38,247 bases of DNA from JAZRUF01 sp045636205. GTDB lineage: Bacteria > Bacillota > Clostridia > Oscillospirales > JAAYXM01. The stretch lies in the NCBI GenBank assembly GCA_045636205.1, contig JAZTXE010000039.1, positions 1-38,247 on the forward strand, in the 5' to 3' direction. Position 1 is the first letter of the stretch; each line of letters starts with the position of its first letter. Shown here piece by piece: positions 23,636 through 31,867 of this stretch. Under the pieces are notes generated by a model that did no database searches, was not told the DNA's origin, and saw nothing but the letters and a program-made list of their open reading frames with translations. A program made the position numbers and the translations under genes.

Positions 23636-24682
23636 ATGAAAAGTATTTTAAAAAGATGCGTTCTTATTTTAACCGCATTTTGTTTGACAGTAGCATTAGG
23701 CGGGTGCGTGCAAGAGGAGTATATCCCGATAAGTGAAAACAGCGAGGGTTTGGCGGTTCATTTTATCGACGTAGGTCAAGCGGATGCCGCGCTCGTGATA
23801 TGCGATGGGGAGAGTATGCTCATTGACGGCGGTAATGCAGACGACAGCAGTCGGATTGCTGCATATCTTAAAAAACAAGGAGTATCGCACCTTGATTATA
23901 TCGTGTGCACCCACGCGCATGAAGACCATGTGGGCGGGCTGTCGGGCGCATTAAATGTATGTACCGTAGGCGAGGTACTGGCTTCGTGCTATACATATGA
24001 TTCAAAAGTGTATGATAATTTTGTAAAATACGCAAACGATAGAGGTTCACCGCTGACGGTTCCCGAGGTTGGGGATGAATTCTATTTATCGGATACCAAG
24101 ATAAGCGTACTCGGTCCGCGCTATGAGTATGAAGAGGAGAATAACAATTCGATAGTCCTTCGCATAAGCTACGGAAAAACCTCGTTTTTATTTACAGGTG
24201 ATATGGAGCAGACCGCAGAAAAGGATTTGATTGTGAGTGGTGCGGAGCTTTCAGCGGATGTGCTCAAAGTCGGACATCACGGCAGCAGTTCCTCGTCATC
24301 CTATGCGTTTTTAAGAGAAGTCATGCCCGAATATGCGGTGGTTTCCGCAGGTGCGGGAAATTCATACGGTCACCCGCACGAGGAAGTGCTCAGCCGCTTG
24401 AGAGATGCGGGGGTAAAGCTCTACCGCACGGATTTGCAGGGAGACATTGTAGTACACAGTGACGGAGAAAGCATTGCGTTTAAACCTTCAAAAAACCGCG
24501 AGGCGGAAGTAAACCCCACGGTTGAAGACAAGGCGCAGGCTTATATAGGAAACAAAAAGAGCAAGAAGTTTCACAGAATTACGTGTGAGAGTCTTCCGAG
24601 TGATAAGAACGCGGTTGAGTTTGCAAGCCGTGACAGTGTAGTTAATGCGGGATATTCTCCGTGCAGCAACTGCAATCCGTAG
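23636..24682 (+). CDS. Lipoprotein with ComEC-type metallo-beta-lactamase domain
   Basis: 348 residues. A lipoprotein signal ends at LGGC (C24). Residues 38-285 form a metallo-beta-lactamase domain of the ComEC/Rec2 type: VHFIDVGQADAALVICDGESMLIDGG, then the metal motif HAHEDH (H93, H95, D97, H98), NNNSIVLRISYGKTSFLFTGD and DVLKVGHHGSSSSSS. The last 45 residues (YIGNKKSKKFHRITCESL...YSPCSNCNP) form a small Ada-like cysteine module often fused to such proteins. It lacks the membrane channel part of ComEC, so it is probably a surface-anchored hydrolase, perhaps a nuclease or phosphodiesterase. The substrate is unknown. Confidence 0.9.
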   Translation: MKSILKRCVLILTAFCLTVALGGCVQEEYIPISENSEGLAVHFIDVGQADAALVICDGESMLIDGGNADDSSRIAAYLKKQGVSHLDYIVCTHAHEDHVGGLSGALNVCTVGEVLASCYTYDSKVYDNFVKYANDRGSPLTVPEVGDEFYLSDTKISVLGPRYEYEEENNNSIVLRISYGKTSFLFTGDMEQTAEKDLIVSGAELSADVLKVGHHGSSSSSSYAFLREVMPEYAVVSAGAGNSYGHPHEEVLSRLRDAGVKLYRTDLQGDIVVHSDGESIAFKPSKNREAEVNPTVEDKAQAYIGNKKSKKFHRITCESLPSDKNAVEFASRDSVVNAGYSPCSNCNP

Positions 24683-24700
24683 AAAAAGAGGGGAAAATAT

Positions 24701-25372
24701 ATGATTTTTTGTTTCCAAGAGGATAGTGATATTCTAAGGGTTATACTCGCCGCGCTTGATAATGCGGGATTCGAGGCGCAGGGATTTAAAAGTGCAAGCG
24801 ATATGTTTGAGCAGTTGAGTAGAAAGCGAGTAAACCTTGTAATTGCAGATGTTACATGCGAAAAGGAAGATGGAAGTGCGGTTCTCACCGAGCTTCGCGC
24901 GTGGTCTGCCCGCAGCGGGTTTTCCACTTTGCTTATAACTACAAAATGGATGAAGGAAAACCTCCTGAGCGGGATAGACTTTGCAGATGAGGTAATTTTA
25001 TTTAAACCGTTTAATGTAACACGGCTGATACAGGCGGTAAACAAAGCACTCTGTGCAGGTTGCGAAGATGACAAAAAGGTGCTTGCATTTGCAAATCTTA
25101 AGTTTGAGGTAAACGCGCAGAGAGTGACGGTGGATGAAAAGCAAGTGCATTTGACAAGGAAAGAATACGCGCTTCTGTATCTTTTGATGGATAATACCGA
25201 GCAGGTATTTACAAGAGAACAGCTATTTAACTGCGTGTGGAAATCGGATTATTTAGGTCAGTCAAGGACCGTGGATGTCCATATCGGTACACTCAGAAGA
25301 AAACTCGGCACAGCGGGAAAGTACATAAAAACGCTGAGCGGCAAGGGATACTGCATGCGGGAAATTGAATAA
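24701..25372 (+). CDS. OmpR-family response regulator, atypical receiver
   Basis: 223 residues: an N-terminal receiver domain (1-120) and a C-terminal winged helix (about 128-222) with LTRKEYALLYLLMDN, FTREQLFNCVW and SRTVDVHIGTLRRKLG, typical of OmpR/PhoB proteins. In the receiver the phospho-acceptor position D50 (VIADV) and the Lys of FKPF are kept, but the first residue of the usual acidic pair is Gln (FCFQED instead of VVDDE). No histidine kinase is adjacent. It starts 18 bp after the lipoprotein gene with AGAGGGG upstream. It may be weakly phosphorylated or act without a kinase. Confidence 0.88.
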   Translation: MIFCFQEDSDILRVILAALDNAGFEAQGFKSASDMFEQLSRKRVNLVIADVTCEKEDGSAVLTELRAWSARSGFSTLLITTKWMKENLLSGIDFADEVILFKPFNVTRLIQAVNKALCAGCEDDKKVLAFANLKFEVNAQRVTVDEKQVHLTRKEYALLYLLMDNTEQVFTREQLFNCVWKSDYLGQSRTVDVHIGTLRRKLGTAGKYIKTLSGKGYCMREIE

Positions 25373-25377
25373 AGAAA

Positions 25378-25405
25378 CGGACATTGCAAAATCTTGCAAT
25401 GTCCG
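25378..25405. terminator. Bidirectional terminator between convergent genes
   Basis: CGGACATTGCAA and TTGCAATGTCCG form a perfect 12-bp stem around a 4-nt loop. The plus side continues CATTTTGTTG and the minus side TTTCTTTATT. It separates the response regulator from the convergent anti-sigma gene. Confidence 0.85.
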
Positions 25406-25418
25406 CATTTTGTTGTAT

Positions 25419-26549
25419 TTAAGGGATTATTATAAGAAGGAAGTTTGTTGCTGCCGAGTCTCCGTCATACCTGTAATAAGAAAATCCTGAGTTATCAAGA
25501 AGTGAAAGAGTGTTTGCCAGGTTTGCCTTATCTATGCTTATTAAATAGTTTCCCTCGTAAATATTTGAGGAATATTCTGAAAAGAGTGAGAGAGCGCCCT
25601 GCCCCTTAACCGATATATAGCAGGCATACGTCTCGCTCTGCGGTACTGCAGGCATCGGCAGGATTGAAGGCGTGGTTTCCTCCACTGCGGAATCTCCACT
25701 GCTGCTGTCACTCTCCGTGACCTCCTCCTGCTGCTCGTCCGGAGCTGTACTGTCTTCAGGCAATGCTCCTGAGTCCGAAGCCGTACTGTTTTCAACGGTT
25801 GTAGATCCGCCACCTGCGGATGCGTTTCCTTCTGAAGGAGCTGCGGTGTTTTCGTCGTACTCAATATTTTGAGCAGGTGGCAATGCGTCTTCATCTGCCG
25901 AGCTGTCAGAAACCGTAGTATCTTGCATCTGCTCAGGTGCGGCGATTGCAGCATTGCTTGCGTTTTCAACCGGTGGAGCGGGTGGAGGCGTGTTTTCAAG
26001 TTTCGGAACCTCGGTGCGCTCGGTGGTTGGGATTTGCTTTTTATTTACATCAGAGGCCGTATCCGCCTTTTGATTGGAATCGTTATCGGTTATGGGTGCA
26101 GCATAATTTTCTGCAGTGTAGAGCGGTGTAAGTGTTGACGGGACAAGGTCTTTCTCTTGCGGCAAAGCGCCTTGAGTTAAGCCTTCGTCAACCTTTTCAT
26201 TGGATAAGTCTTCCGCAACGGTCGGGAAAAAGCTATCCAAACGTCCGGCAGCGAATACAAGAAGGATTATCGCCGCGGCAATCGCGGTAAACTTAAACCG
26301 TGAAAGGCCAAAGCGTTTCTGCGCCTTTTCGGAAGCCACAATAGAGTTCATTACACGAGAGGAGAATCCGTCTGGAACATCTTGTGCAAGGGTTGCGGTT
26401 TCGGTATGGATTTTTTCAAGATATAAAAGATATGCGCGGCAATCATGACAAGTGGCAAGATGCGCTTTGAGGGACTCTGCCTCTGCGTCGGAGATTTCAT
26501 TGTCAATAAATGCGCTGATAAGCTCTGAATATTCATCACAGTGTTTCAT
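25419..26549 (-). CDS. Anti-sigma factor with zinc-finger (ZAS) domain
   Basis: About 376 residues. The N-terminus MKHCDEYSELISAFIDNEIS...HLATCHDCRAYL is a zf-HC2 zinc-binding anti-sigma domain with the HxxxCxxC motif. One membrane segment follows (about 87-106). Residues 110-305 are a low-complexity Pro/Thr/Ser/Glu/Asp-rich extracytoplasmic linker, and the last 70 residues form a small globular domain (YACYISVKGQGALSLFSEYSS...). I start at the ATG at 26549, 5 bp after the sigma stop; a GTG at 26558 is the alternative. It should hold the adjacent ECF sigma factor inactive until an envelope signal. The sensor domain is not recognised. Confidence 0.88.
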   Translation of the reverse strand: MKHCDEYSELISAFIDNEISDAEAESLKAHLATCHDCRAYLLYLEKIHTETATLAQDVPDGFSSRVMNSIVASEKAQKRFGLSRFKFTAIAAAIILLVFAAGRLDSFFPTVAEDLSNEKVDEGLTQGALPQEKDLVPSTLTPLYTAENYAAPITDNDSNQKADTASDVNKKQIPTTERTEVPKLENTPPPAPPVENASNAAIAAPEQMQDTTVSDSSADEDALPPAQNIEYDENTAAPSEGNASAGGGSTTVENSTASDSGALPEDSTAPDEQQEEVTESDSSSGDSAVEETTPSILPMPAVPQSETYACYISVKGQGALSLFSEYSSNIYEGNYLISIDKANLANTLSLLDNSGFSYYRYDGDSAATNFLLIIIP

Positions 26550-26554
26550 GCCAC

Positions 26555-27157
26555 TCACCTGCCTTTCTCTTTCTTAGACGATTTTTTGACCGGCATGTTC
26601 CGCAAAAAAACACAAAGTTGGTTGCGAGCGCGGCTTAAGCGGGATTTTACCGTGCCGCTCTCCAAGTCAAGCGCATCGCAAATCTCCTGATATGAAAGAC
26701 CGCATATTTCACGCAGGACAAGGATTTCGCGGTGCTCAGCACTCAGCGCGGAAAGCCCCGCGGAAATTGCCTCGCGAAGCTCTGCCTTTTCATATTCAAG
26801 CTCGGGTTGATAGCGGTTATCAGGGATTTCCAATACGGCTGCATCGGTTTCCGCATCCGGGTAGAGAGAAACGGTTTTTAATTTACTCTGCTTGCGAACA
26901 AAATCTATGCACACGTTTGACGCAATACTGTATACCCAGGTTGAAAACGCGCTCTGCTCCTTAAAAAGCGGGAGCGCTTTGTATATTCTTAAAAAAACCT
27001 CTTGTGACAGGTCAAGAGCGTCCTCGGAGTTTCCGGACATACGCAGAGCCAGGTTGTATACGCGTTTTTGATGCAATTTTACAAGCTCTTCAAAAGATGC
27101 CGCATCACCGTCTTTGGCGCAGCGTACAAGCTCAAGCTCGACTTGCCTTTCGACCAT
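26555..27157 (-). CDS. ECF RNA polymerase sigma factor
   Basis: A 200-residue sigma-70 family factor with only regions 2 and 4. Region 2 spans about residues 20-90 (FEELVKLHQKRVYNLALRMSGNSEDALDLSQEVFLRIYKAL...FSTWVYSIASNVCIDFVRKQ). Region 4 spans about 130-185 (LSAEHREILVLREICGLSYQEICDALDLESGTVKSRLSRARNQL). The start is the ATG at 27157 with AGGTG six bases upstream; an overlapping GTG nine bases earlier is less likely. It is coupled to the zinc-finger anti-sigma gene downstream and lies 29 bp after dus. It resembles SigW-type envelope stress factors, but the regulon cannot be read from here. Confidence 0.95.
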   Translation of the reverse strand: MVERQVELELVRCAKDGDAASFEELVKLHQKRVYNLALRMSGNSEDALDLSQEVFLRIYKALPLFKEQSAFSTWVYSIASNVCIDFVRKQSKLKTVSLYPDAETDAAVLEIPDNRYQPELEYEKAELREAISAGLSALSAEHREILVLREICGLSYQEICDALDLESGTVKSRLSRARNQLCVFLRNMPVKKSSKKEKGR

Positions 27158-27186
27158 AATTAACACCTGCTTTCAAAAGGGTTTGA

Positions 27187-28155
27187 CTACTTCAAAGTAT
27201 CCTGCAACTCAACCGTCAGCCGTGATATTTCCTCGGCGGTTGAGAGATGGGAAACCTTATCCTTATAATAATTTGCGTTTCTGACGCCTTTTAAATACCA
27301 CGCGTAATATTTCCTCGCCTCAAGCGCCGCGATATGCTCACCTTTTTGCTCGGCGGCATATTTAAACTGTGTATGCGCGACCTCGAGCCTTTCGCGAAGT
27401 GGCGGAAGTGGCGGGATTTCCTCGCCGTTTAGCGCGGCACGCGTTTGCTGAAAAATCCATGGGTTTCCAAAGGCGGCGCGACCTATCATAACGCCTGCGG
27501 CACCCGTGTAGCGCAGAGCTTTGAGTGCATCCTCGGCGCAGAAAATATCACCGTTTGCAAAAACCGGAAGCGAAGTTGAACTTACCACGTCACGGATTAC
27601 ATCCCAATCCGCACGACCGGAATATAATTGCACGCGGGTTCTGCCGTGCACGCAGATTGCCGCGGCACCCGAGGCTTCTGCCATTTTTGCAAATTCCACC
27701 GCGTTTACGCATGAACGGTCCCAGCCTATGCGGAATTTCACGGTTACCGGGGCGGAAACCGCACGCACAACATGGCTTATTATTTCGGATGCCAGCTTAG
27801 GATTTCGCATGAGCGCGCAGCCGTCACCGTTTGAAACTATCTTGGGTGTCGGACAACCCATGTTTATATCCACAATATCCGCGCCCGAGCGCTCCAGTGC
27901 GAGCTCGGCGGCTTGTGCCATAACCTGCGGGTCATTTCCGAAAATCTGAACCGCGGACGGATGCTCATCCTTATTTATCTCAAGCAGACGGTTGGTTTTA
28001 CCGTCCTGATACACGAGCGCTCGGGAGCTTACCATTTCGGTGCAGGTAAGCTCAGCACCCAGGTCGTGGCAAATTCTTCGGAATGCCAAATCCGTAACGC
28101 CTGCCATAGGTGCGAGAGCAAGCGGTATATTTAACTCAATATTTCCTATTTTCAC
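27187..28155 (-). CDS. dus: tRNA-dihydrouridine synthase (DusB-like)
   Basis: An FMN-dependent TIM-barrel enzyme reducing uridine to dihydrouridine in the tRNA D-loop. The 322-residue protein has the N-terminal LALAPMAGVTDLAFRRICHDLGAE, the signature DINMGCPTPKIV with catalytic C101, VTVKFRIGWD, ICVHGRTRVQLYSG, and the FMN-phosphate loop GVMIGRAAFGNPWIF. The C-terminal helical tRNA-binding domain (about 240-322) is complete. The promoter at 28207-28235 precedes it. The sigma/anti-sigma pair follows closely, so this housekeeping enzyme appears to be cotranscribed with a stress regulator. Confidence 0.95.
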   Translation of the reverse strand: MKIGNIELNIPLALAPMAGVTDLAFRRICHDLGAELTCTEMVSSRALVYQDGKTNRLLEINKDEHPSAVQIFGNDPQVMAQAAELALERSGADIVDINMGCPTPKIVSNGDGCALMRNPKLASEIISHVVRAVSAPVTVKFRIGWDRSCVNAVEFAKMAEASGAAAICVHGRTRVQLYSGRADWDVIRDVVSSTSLPVFANGDIFCAEDALKALRYTGAAGVMIGRAAFGNPWIFQQTRAALNGEEIPPLPPLRERLEVAHTQFKYAAEQKGEHIAALEARKYYAWYLKGVRNANYYKDKVSHLSTAEEISRLTVELQDTLK

Positions 28156-28177
28156 AGTTTAATCCCCAGTAAAAAAA

Positions 28178-28210
28178 TAATAGCTTAAAAGAAACTCTTT
28201 TAAGCTATTA
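28178..28210 (-). terminator. Intrinsic terminator after E2-like gene
   Basis: A 15-bp perfect stem (TAATAGCTTAAAAGA) closes a 3-nt loop and is followed on the minus strand by TTTTTTTA. It ends the transcript of the gene at 28261-29103. The stem overlaps the -10 box of the next promoter. Confidence 0.85.
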
Positions 28211-28235
28211 TATTACAATTACAAATTATATTCAA
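28207..28235 (-). promoter_or_regulatory. SigA-type promoter for dus-sigma-anti-sigma
   Basis: On the minus strand TTGAAT (28235-28230) and TATAAT (28212-28207) are 17 bp apart. Transcription would begin inside the left arm of the preceding terminator, so the new RNA cannot form that hairpin. Confidence 0.55.
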
Positions 28236-28260
28236 TCGAAAATACTAAATTAACAATATA

Positions 28261-29103
28261 TTAAATATTGGGGTCACAGAGGACTTTTTCCGGTTCGCCC
28301 TCGAGCACTTCGGGGTGCTCGAGATAGCTTTTGAATTTGCGGAAAGCCAGAGCAAAATATCCGCCTGAGCAGATGCGCTCATCCATAACCACGCCCATAG
28401 GCATGCAGCGCTCTAAAACGATTTCGCCGTCAACCGTCTTGGGAATGTCACGGAAGTTTCCGATAGTGATGAACACGCCGGTTGTTCCAAAGTCATAGCA
28501 ATGGTGGAAGATGTGATTCGTCTTTATGCTTGCGAGGTTACTGATTCCAAGGCTCATGTGGAACGGGCTCGCGTCTATTATAGACTTCGGGAGAAGTCCA
28601 TGCTTATCAAGCCACATGAGAATCGGAACACCGAAGCGAAGAAGACCGGGAATACTTAAAAGAGAAGAAACAATCTTATCCGTTTTATTGTTGTTATCCT
28701 CTTTGCGGTTTTCTTCTATGTATGTATTTATCTTGTCATTAACCTCGAAAATATTGTCCTTTATGTCAAAGTAAATCTTTGACATTGTACCGTGGCTGAG
28801 CTCCCCTGCTTTTAAAACCACCATACCTACCGCAAATTCATTGCGCGCATAGAATTTCTTATTTACAACAAAGCGGTTTAATTCCGGGAACTCCGCAACC
28901 GTTCGCAGGTATGCGGCTAAAATTAATGATAAATGGCTTAAGCGATAACCTTCCTTACGCTTTTTATTGAGGTACTCCTTCATCGGAGCTATCGGGATGT
29001 CAATAGTTATCATGTTCATGGCATCGCTGCGGCGCGTCATTATATGCGCGGCAACAGTGTACATGGGGTCTGTGCCTTTGAGCTTGTATCCGTCTCGTCT
29101 CAT
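28261..29103 (-). CDS. E2-like acyltransferase lacking catalytic His
   Basis: A 280-residue stand-alone domain of the 2-oxoacid dehydrogenase E2/chloramphenicol acetyltransferase superfamily, with no lipoyl or subunit-binding domain. Recognisable parts are DAMNMITIDIPIAPMKEYLNKKRKEG, LNRFVVNKKFYARNEFAVGMVV and the C-terminal MGVVMDERICSGGYFALAFRKFKSYLEHP. The last aligns to the family active-site motif DHRVxDG, but His is replaced by Glu and Asp by Ser. The start is the ATG at 29103 with GGAGAAAC upstream; 19 further upstream codons are open but lack a ribosome site. It may be a non-catalytic or repurposed member. The function is unknown. Confidence 0.82.
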   Translation of the reverse strand: MRRDGYKLKGTDPMYTVAAHIMTRRSDAMNMITIDIPIAPMKEYLNKKRKEGYRLSHLSLILAAYLRTVAEFPELNRFVVNKKFYARNEFAVGMVVLKAGELSHGTMSKIYFDIKDNIFEVNDKINTYIEENRKEDNNNKTDKIVSSLLSIPGLLRFGVPILMWLDKHGLLPKSIIDASPFHMSLGISNLASIKTNHIFHHCYDFGTTGVFITIGNFRDIPKTVDGEIVLERCMPMGVVMDERICSGGYFALAFRKFKSYLEHPEVLEGEPEKVLCDPNI

Positions 29104-29214
29104 GCAGTTTCTCCATTCCTGAATTTTTAATAAAATGTGAACATATAAACAGTATAACACAAAAAAGATTAAAAATCTACAAAAAACAACATATTTCTGC
29201 GGGGAAATGTAAAA

Positions 29215-29243
29215 AACGAGGTTGTAAGAATAACAACCTCGTT
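29215..29243 (-). terminator. Intrinsic terminator after zinc-ribbon membrane gene
   Basis: AACGAGGTTGT and its exact complement pair around a 7-nt loop and are followed on the minus strand by TTTTACATTT. It lies 12 bp after the stop of the gene at 29255-29560. Confidence 0.85.
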
Positions 29244-29254
29244 ATAACCTAATG

Positions 29255-29560
29255 TTACTTTTTTATGTTTCCGCAGTTTTTGCATTCAAGGCTGTCGCCG
29301 TCATTACCTATTCCGCATTTTGGGCAATACCATATGCTAAGCTCATCATTGTGTTTTGAAATCTGCTGATAAATGGCATATGTGTTTGCGCTTATTGAAT
29401 GCACATGCTCTATAATCTCGCCTATTGCAAAGAAGAGCAGACACACCGGAATAGCGGAAAGGAAAAGCCAAAAGCCTTCTGAGAAGGATGCAATGAATGC
29501 GAGTGCGAGCAAAATGGCTGAAAAGATTTTGCAGATAAAAGCCACTGTATTGTTTCCCAT
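29255..29560 (-). CDS. Small membrane protein with C-terminal zinc ribbon
   Basis: I start at the ATG at 29560, preceded by GTGAGGAA, giving 101 residues. Two membrane segments cover about residues 8-27 and 31-50. A polar stretch follows (EHVHSISANTYAIYQQISKHNDE), and the end is a four-cysteine zinc ribbon, WYCPKCGIGNDGDSLECKNCG. The family is not recognised. It lies 59 bp after mscL, which also ends in a zinc ribbon, and is followed by a terminator, so the two are probably cotranscribed. Confidence 0.8.
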   Translation of the reverse strand: MGNNTVAFICKIFSAILLALAFIASFSEGFWLFLSAIPVCLLFFAIGEIIEHVHSISANTYAIYQQISKHNDELSIWYCPKCGIGNDGDSLECKNCGNIKK

Positions 29561-29619
29561 ATCAAATTCCTCACTTTCCGTCGCACAGACGACGGGACAA
29601 ATCAGCACAGCTTGCTGTA

Positions 29620-30036
29620 TTATTCACCAAGCTCTGAGGTACAGTGCGGGCAGCGAGTTGCCTTTATGTCAATCTCACTGCAGCAGAACGGGCAAGCTTT
29701 GGTGGTGGGCTCGGGAGCAACTTCCTCTTCCTTCGGCTTTCTAAGATTCTGGAGCTTATTGATTGCTTTGATGAGAAGGAAGATGACAAACGCGGTAATT
29801 ACAAAGTTAATTACAGCGGTGACAAATGCGCCGTATTTGATTTCAGAGCCGTTAATTATCAAAATCAAATTGGAAAAATCGGTTTTTGCAAAGGTTCCGA
29901 TAAGGGGCGAAATAACATCGCCGGTTAACGATTTAATGATTGCCTGGAAGGCTGCGCCTATAATTACGCCGACAGCCAGGTCCATGACGTTGCCGCGCAT
30001 TGCAAATTCTTTGAATTCTTTAAGGAATTTCTTCAT
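29620..30036 (-). CDS. mscL: Large-conductance mechanosensitive channel MscL
   Basis: MscL opens under membrane tension and releases solutes during hypo-osmotic shock. The 138-residue protein starts MKKFLKEFKEFAMRGNVMDLAVGVIIGAAFQAII, the amphipathic S1 helix and pore-lining TM1 of the family. A periplasmic loop and TM2 follow (about 70-92, FVTAVINFVITAFVIFLLIKAI). After the cytoplasmic helix region the C-terminus is extended by a zinc ribbon with two CxxC knuckles (ACPFCCSEIDIKATRCPHC). A probable promoter lies at 30071-30098. The channel core is standard; the ribbon is an accessory module seen in some Bacillota. Confidence 0.95.
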   Translation of the reverse strand: MKKFLKEFKEFAMRGNVMDLAVGVIIGAAFQAIIKSLTGDVISPLIGTFAKTDFSNLILIINGSEIKYGAFVTAVINFVITAFVIFLLIKAINKLQNLRKPKEEEVAPEPTTKACPFCCSEIDIKATRCPHCTSELGE

Positions 30037-30070
30037 TTGTACAACCTCACTTTATGTATTTTTTAATATG

Positions 30071-30098
30071 ATTATATCAAAATCTCGCAAAAAAACAA
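30071..30098 (-). promoter_or_regulatory. Probable promoter for mscL
   Basis: On the minus strand TTGTTT and TATAAT are 16 bp apart, about 35 bp before the mscL start codon. The -10 is perfect; the -35 is weak and the poly-T run may also act as the terminator tail of the upstream gene. Confidence 0.45.
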
Positions 30099-30106
30099 GA
30101 GTGGTT

Positions 30107-31825
30107 TTATTTTTTCGTGTAATCCAAGTTGTCATATGCGTTTATCATGGTTATGACCGCCTGCTCGCGGGTTATGTTTGCGCGGGGCGAGAAGGTGTTG
30201 TTTGCACCGCCGTTCATTATCCCGATAGAGGTTACAAATGCAATACCGGACCTTGCATAGCTTGCTATTTGTTCATTGTCTTGGAATATGCGTGGAGCGC
30301 CGAGCGCGGTATTTATACCCAAGCGCATTGCCAGACGCTGGAGCATAATCGCCGCGTCCTGACGCATGATTGCATCCTTCGGGCGGAATGTTCCGTCCGG
30401 ATAACCGCCGACAATGCCGAGCGCCGCGACGTATGGGACATAGTAATCCTTAGAATCGGAAAATTGCGATTTGTTGACGGAAACTTCTTCTAAAGTGCAG
30501 AAGTATTCTATGGAGTATCCGGTTTTGGCACGGATAAATGCGGCTATTAAATCGCAGAACTCCTTGCGGGTTATATTGTGCTTATACTTTTTATCCAGAT
30601 GCTCGGGCAGCATGTTAAGCCCGCGTGCTACGGAGATAGAGCCTTGCGCCCATGAGGAAGGTTCATCCACCTCGGGGACAGGTGCGGGAGGCGGAACGAT
30701 TGTAGTATCCGGGCGGGTCGGCTTGACGGTTTCATCAACTATCGCCATAACCGTTGCAAGACGGCGACCCGCGTGGGTCAGATAAGAGCCGTTTGCATAG
30801 AGCATTGAGGAAGCGCCACCATCCATAAATATAGCGTCCTTTACGCCCATTGAAATAAGGGAATTTGCAATCTTGCGGAAAGAGCTTACGACGGTTCCCA
30901 TCATGAGGCGGCCGTCAGAAAGCTGCGCGACGAAGCTACGTTGGGCGACTACGTCCGGCTTTTGGTCGGCTGCGGTGACAGATGTGTTGGAATCCACCAC
31001 GTTCTGACCGTTCTTTACCAACATTCCGCCGCCTGCGATTACCGTGCGCATATCATTCCACGCGCTTTGGTTTGCCGTGTTGGAGGGGGTTGCGGTGAAG
31101 CGGTATACCGCGGCATCGCCTACCTTGGGGTTTGATTCCCACTTGAGAGCATTTGCGTATGCGGTCTGACCGTATACCATAACCACCGTGTTATGCGGCA
31201 CTACGAAGTTGCTTGTTCCGTTTGCAACGCTCGTTACTTTGTTTGATTGGATAGTGACTACTTTAGAGGTTGCCGGGATGTTTATCGGATAGTCCATTAT
31301 ATCCGTCAGCACATAAATCGCGGATGGGTCGTTATAGACTATATTTGCGCCCCATGCGGTTATGTTTGTTGTTCCGCGAAGTGTAACTATCGGAGAAAGC
31401 TTTACCTTGTCTATGTACACCTTGCCACTGTAGTCCATGCCGATTGCCGCAATGTCACCACCTGCGCAGATTACCTGACCTTCCTTGACAATGGTGCTGT
31501 ACACGCGCGGATAATTTCCGGTTGCAACCGAGAGAGCCGCAGAGCCGTTATAATATGAATTAAAAAAGCCACCGTTTATCGCCGCTACCACACTGCCGCT
31601 CTTTACGGTTGATATTACCGAGGATGCTTGCGAGTCGGTGTGGATACTGTTGCTTGAAATTGCAGGCACGATTGCACGGCTGCCGCCCATGGTCACATAC
31701 GCGACCTGCGCGGTTGCGCCGCCGATATTTGCCGTCGAGGTTGTAACTCCGCTTGCGGCGAGCGCGGGTGCCGCCATGCACAGAGCCAGCGCGGTTACAG
31801 CCAAGAGTTTCCTGAAAATTTTCAT
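30107..31825 (-). CDS. Secreted phosphodiester glycosidase with SLH domains
   Basis: 572 residues. A signal peptide ends ALAASG near residue 25. Residues 60-365 form a NAGPA/DUF2233 phosphodiester glycosidase domain: AAINGGFFNSYYNG, RSFVAQLSDGRLMMGTV and DAIFMDGGASSMLY are characteristic. A Pro/Thr linker (about 368-388, RPDTTIVPPPAPVPEV) leads to SLH-type repeats with FSDSKDYYVPYVAALGIVGGYPDGTFRPKDAIMRQDAAIML and FSPRANITREQAVITMI. The SLH part should bind pyruvylated wall polymer, keeping the enzyme at the cell surface. The substrate is unknown; family members cleave GlcNAc-phosphodiesters. Transcription is likely from the promoter at 31868-31896. Confidence 0.92.
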   Translation of the reverse strand: MKIFRKLLAVTALALCMAAPALAASGVTTSTANIGGATAQVAYVTMGGSRAIVPAISSNSIHTDSQASSVISTVKSGSVVAAINGGFFNSYYNGSAALSVATGNYPRVYSTIVKEGQVICAGGDIAAIGMDYSGKVYIDKVKLSPIVTLRGTTNITAWGANIVYNDPSAIYVLTDIMDYPINIPATSKVVTIQSNKVTSVANGTSNFVVPHNTVVMVYGQTAYANALKWESNPKVGDAAVYRFTATPSNTANQSAWNDMRTVIAGGGMLVKNGQNVVDSNTSVTAADQKPDVVAQRSFVAQLSDGRLMMGTVVSSFRKIANSLISMGVKDAIFMDGGASSMLYANGSYLTHAGRRLATVMAIVDETVKPTRPDTTIVPPPAPVPEVDEPSSWAQGSISVARGLNMLPEHLDKKYKHNITRKEFCDLIAAFIRAKTGYSIEYFCTLEEVSVNKSQFSDSKDYYVPYVAALGIVGGYPDGTFRPKDAIMRQDAAIMLQRLAMRLGINTALGAPRIFQDNEQIASYARSGIAFVTSIGIMNGGANNTFSPRANITREQAVITMINAYDNLDYTKK

Positions 31826-31867
31826 TTTTTTAACACTCCGTTTCTACTATTTATGATATATTTATAT

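Noticed and set aside
24571..25074. 167-codon minus-strand frame opposite the MBL/response-regulator junction
   Set aside because: It spans two convincing plus-strand genes, is Ser/Arg-rich and has no motif.
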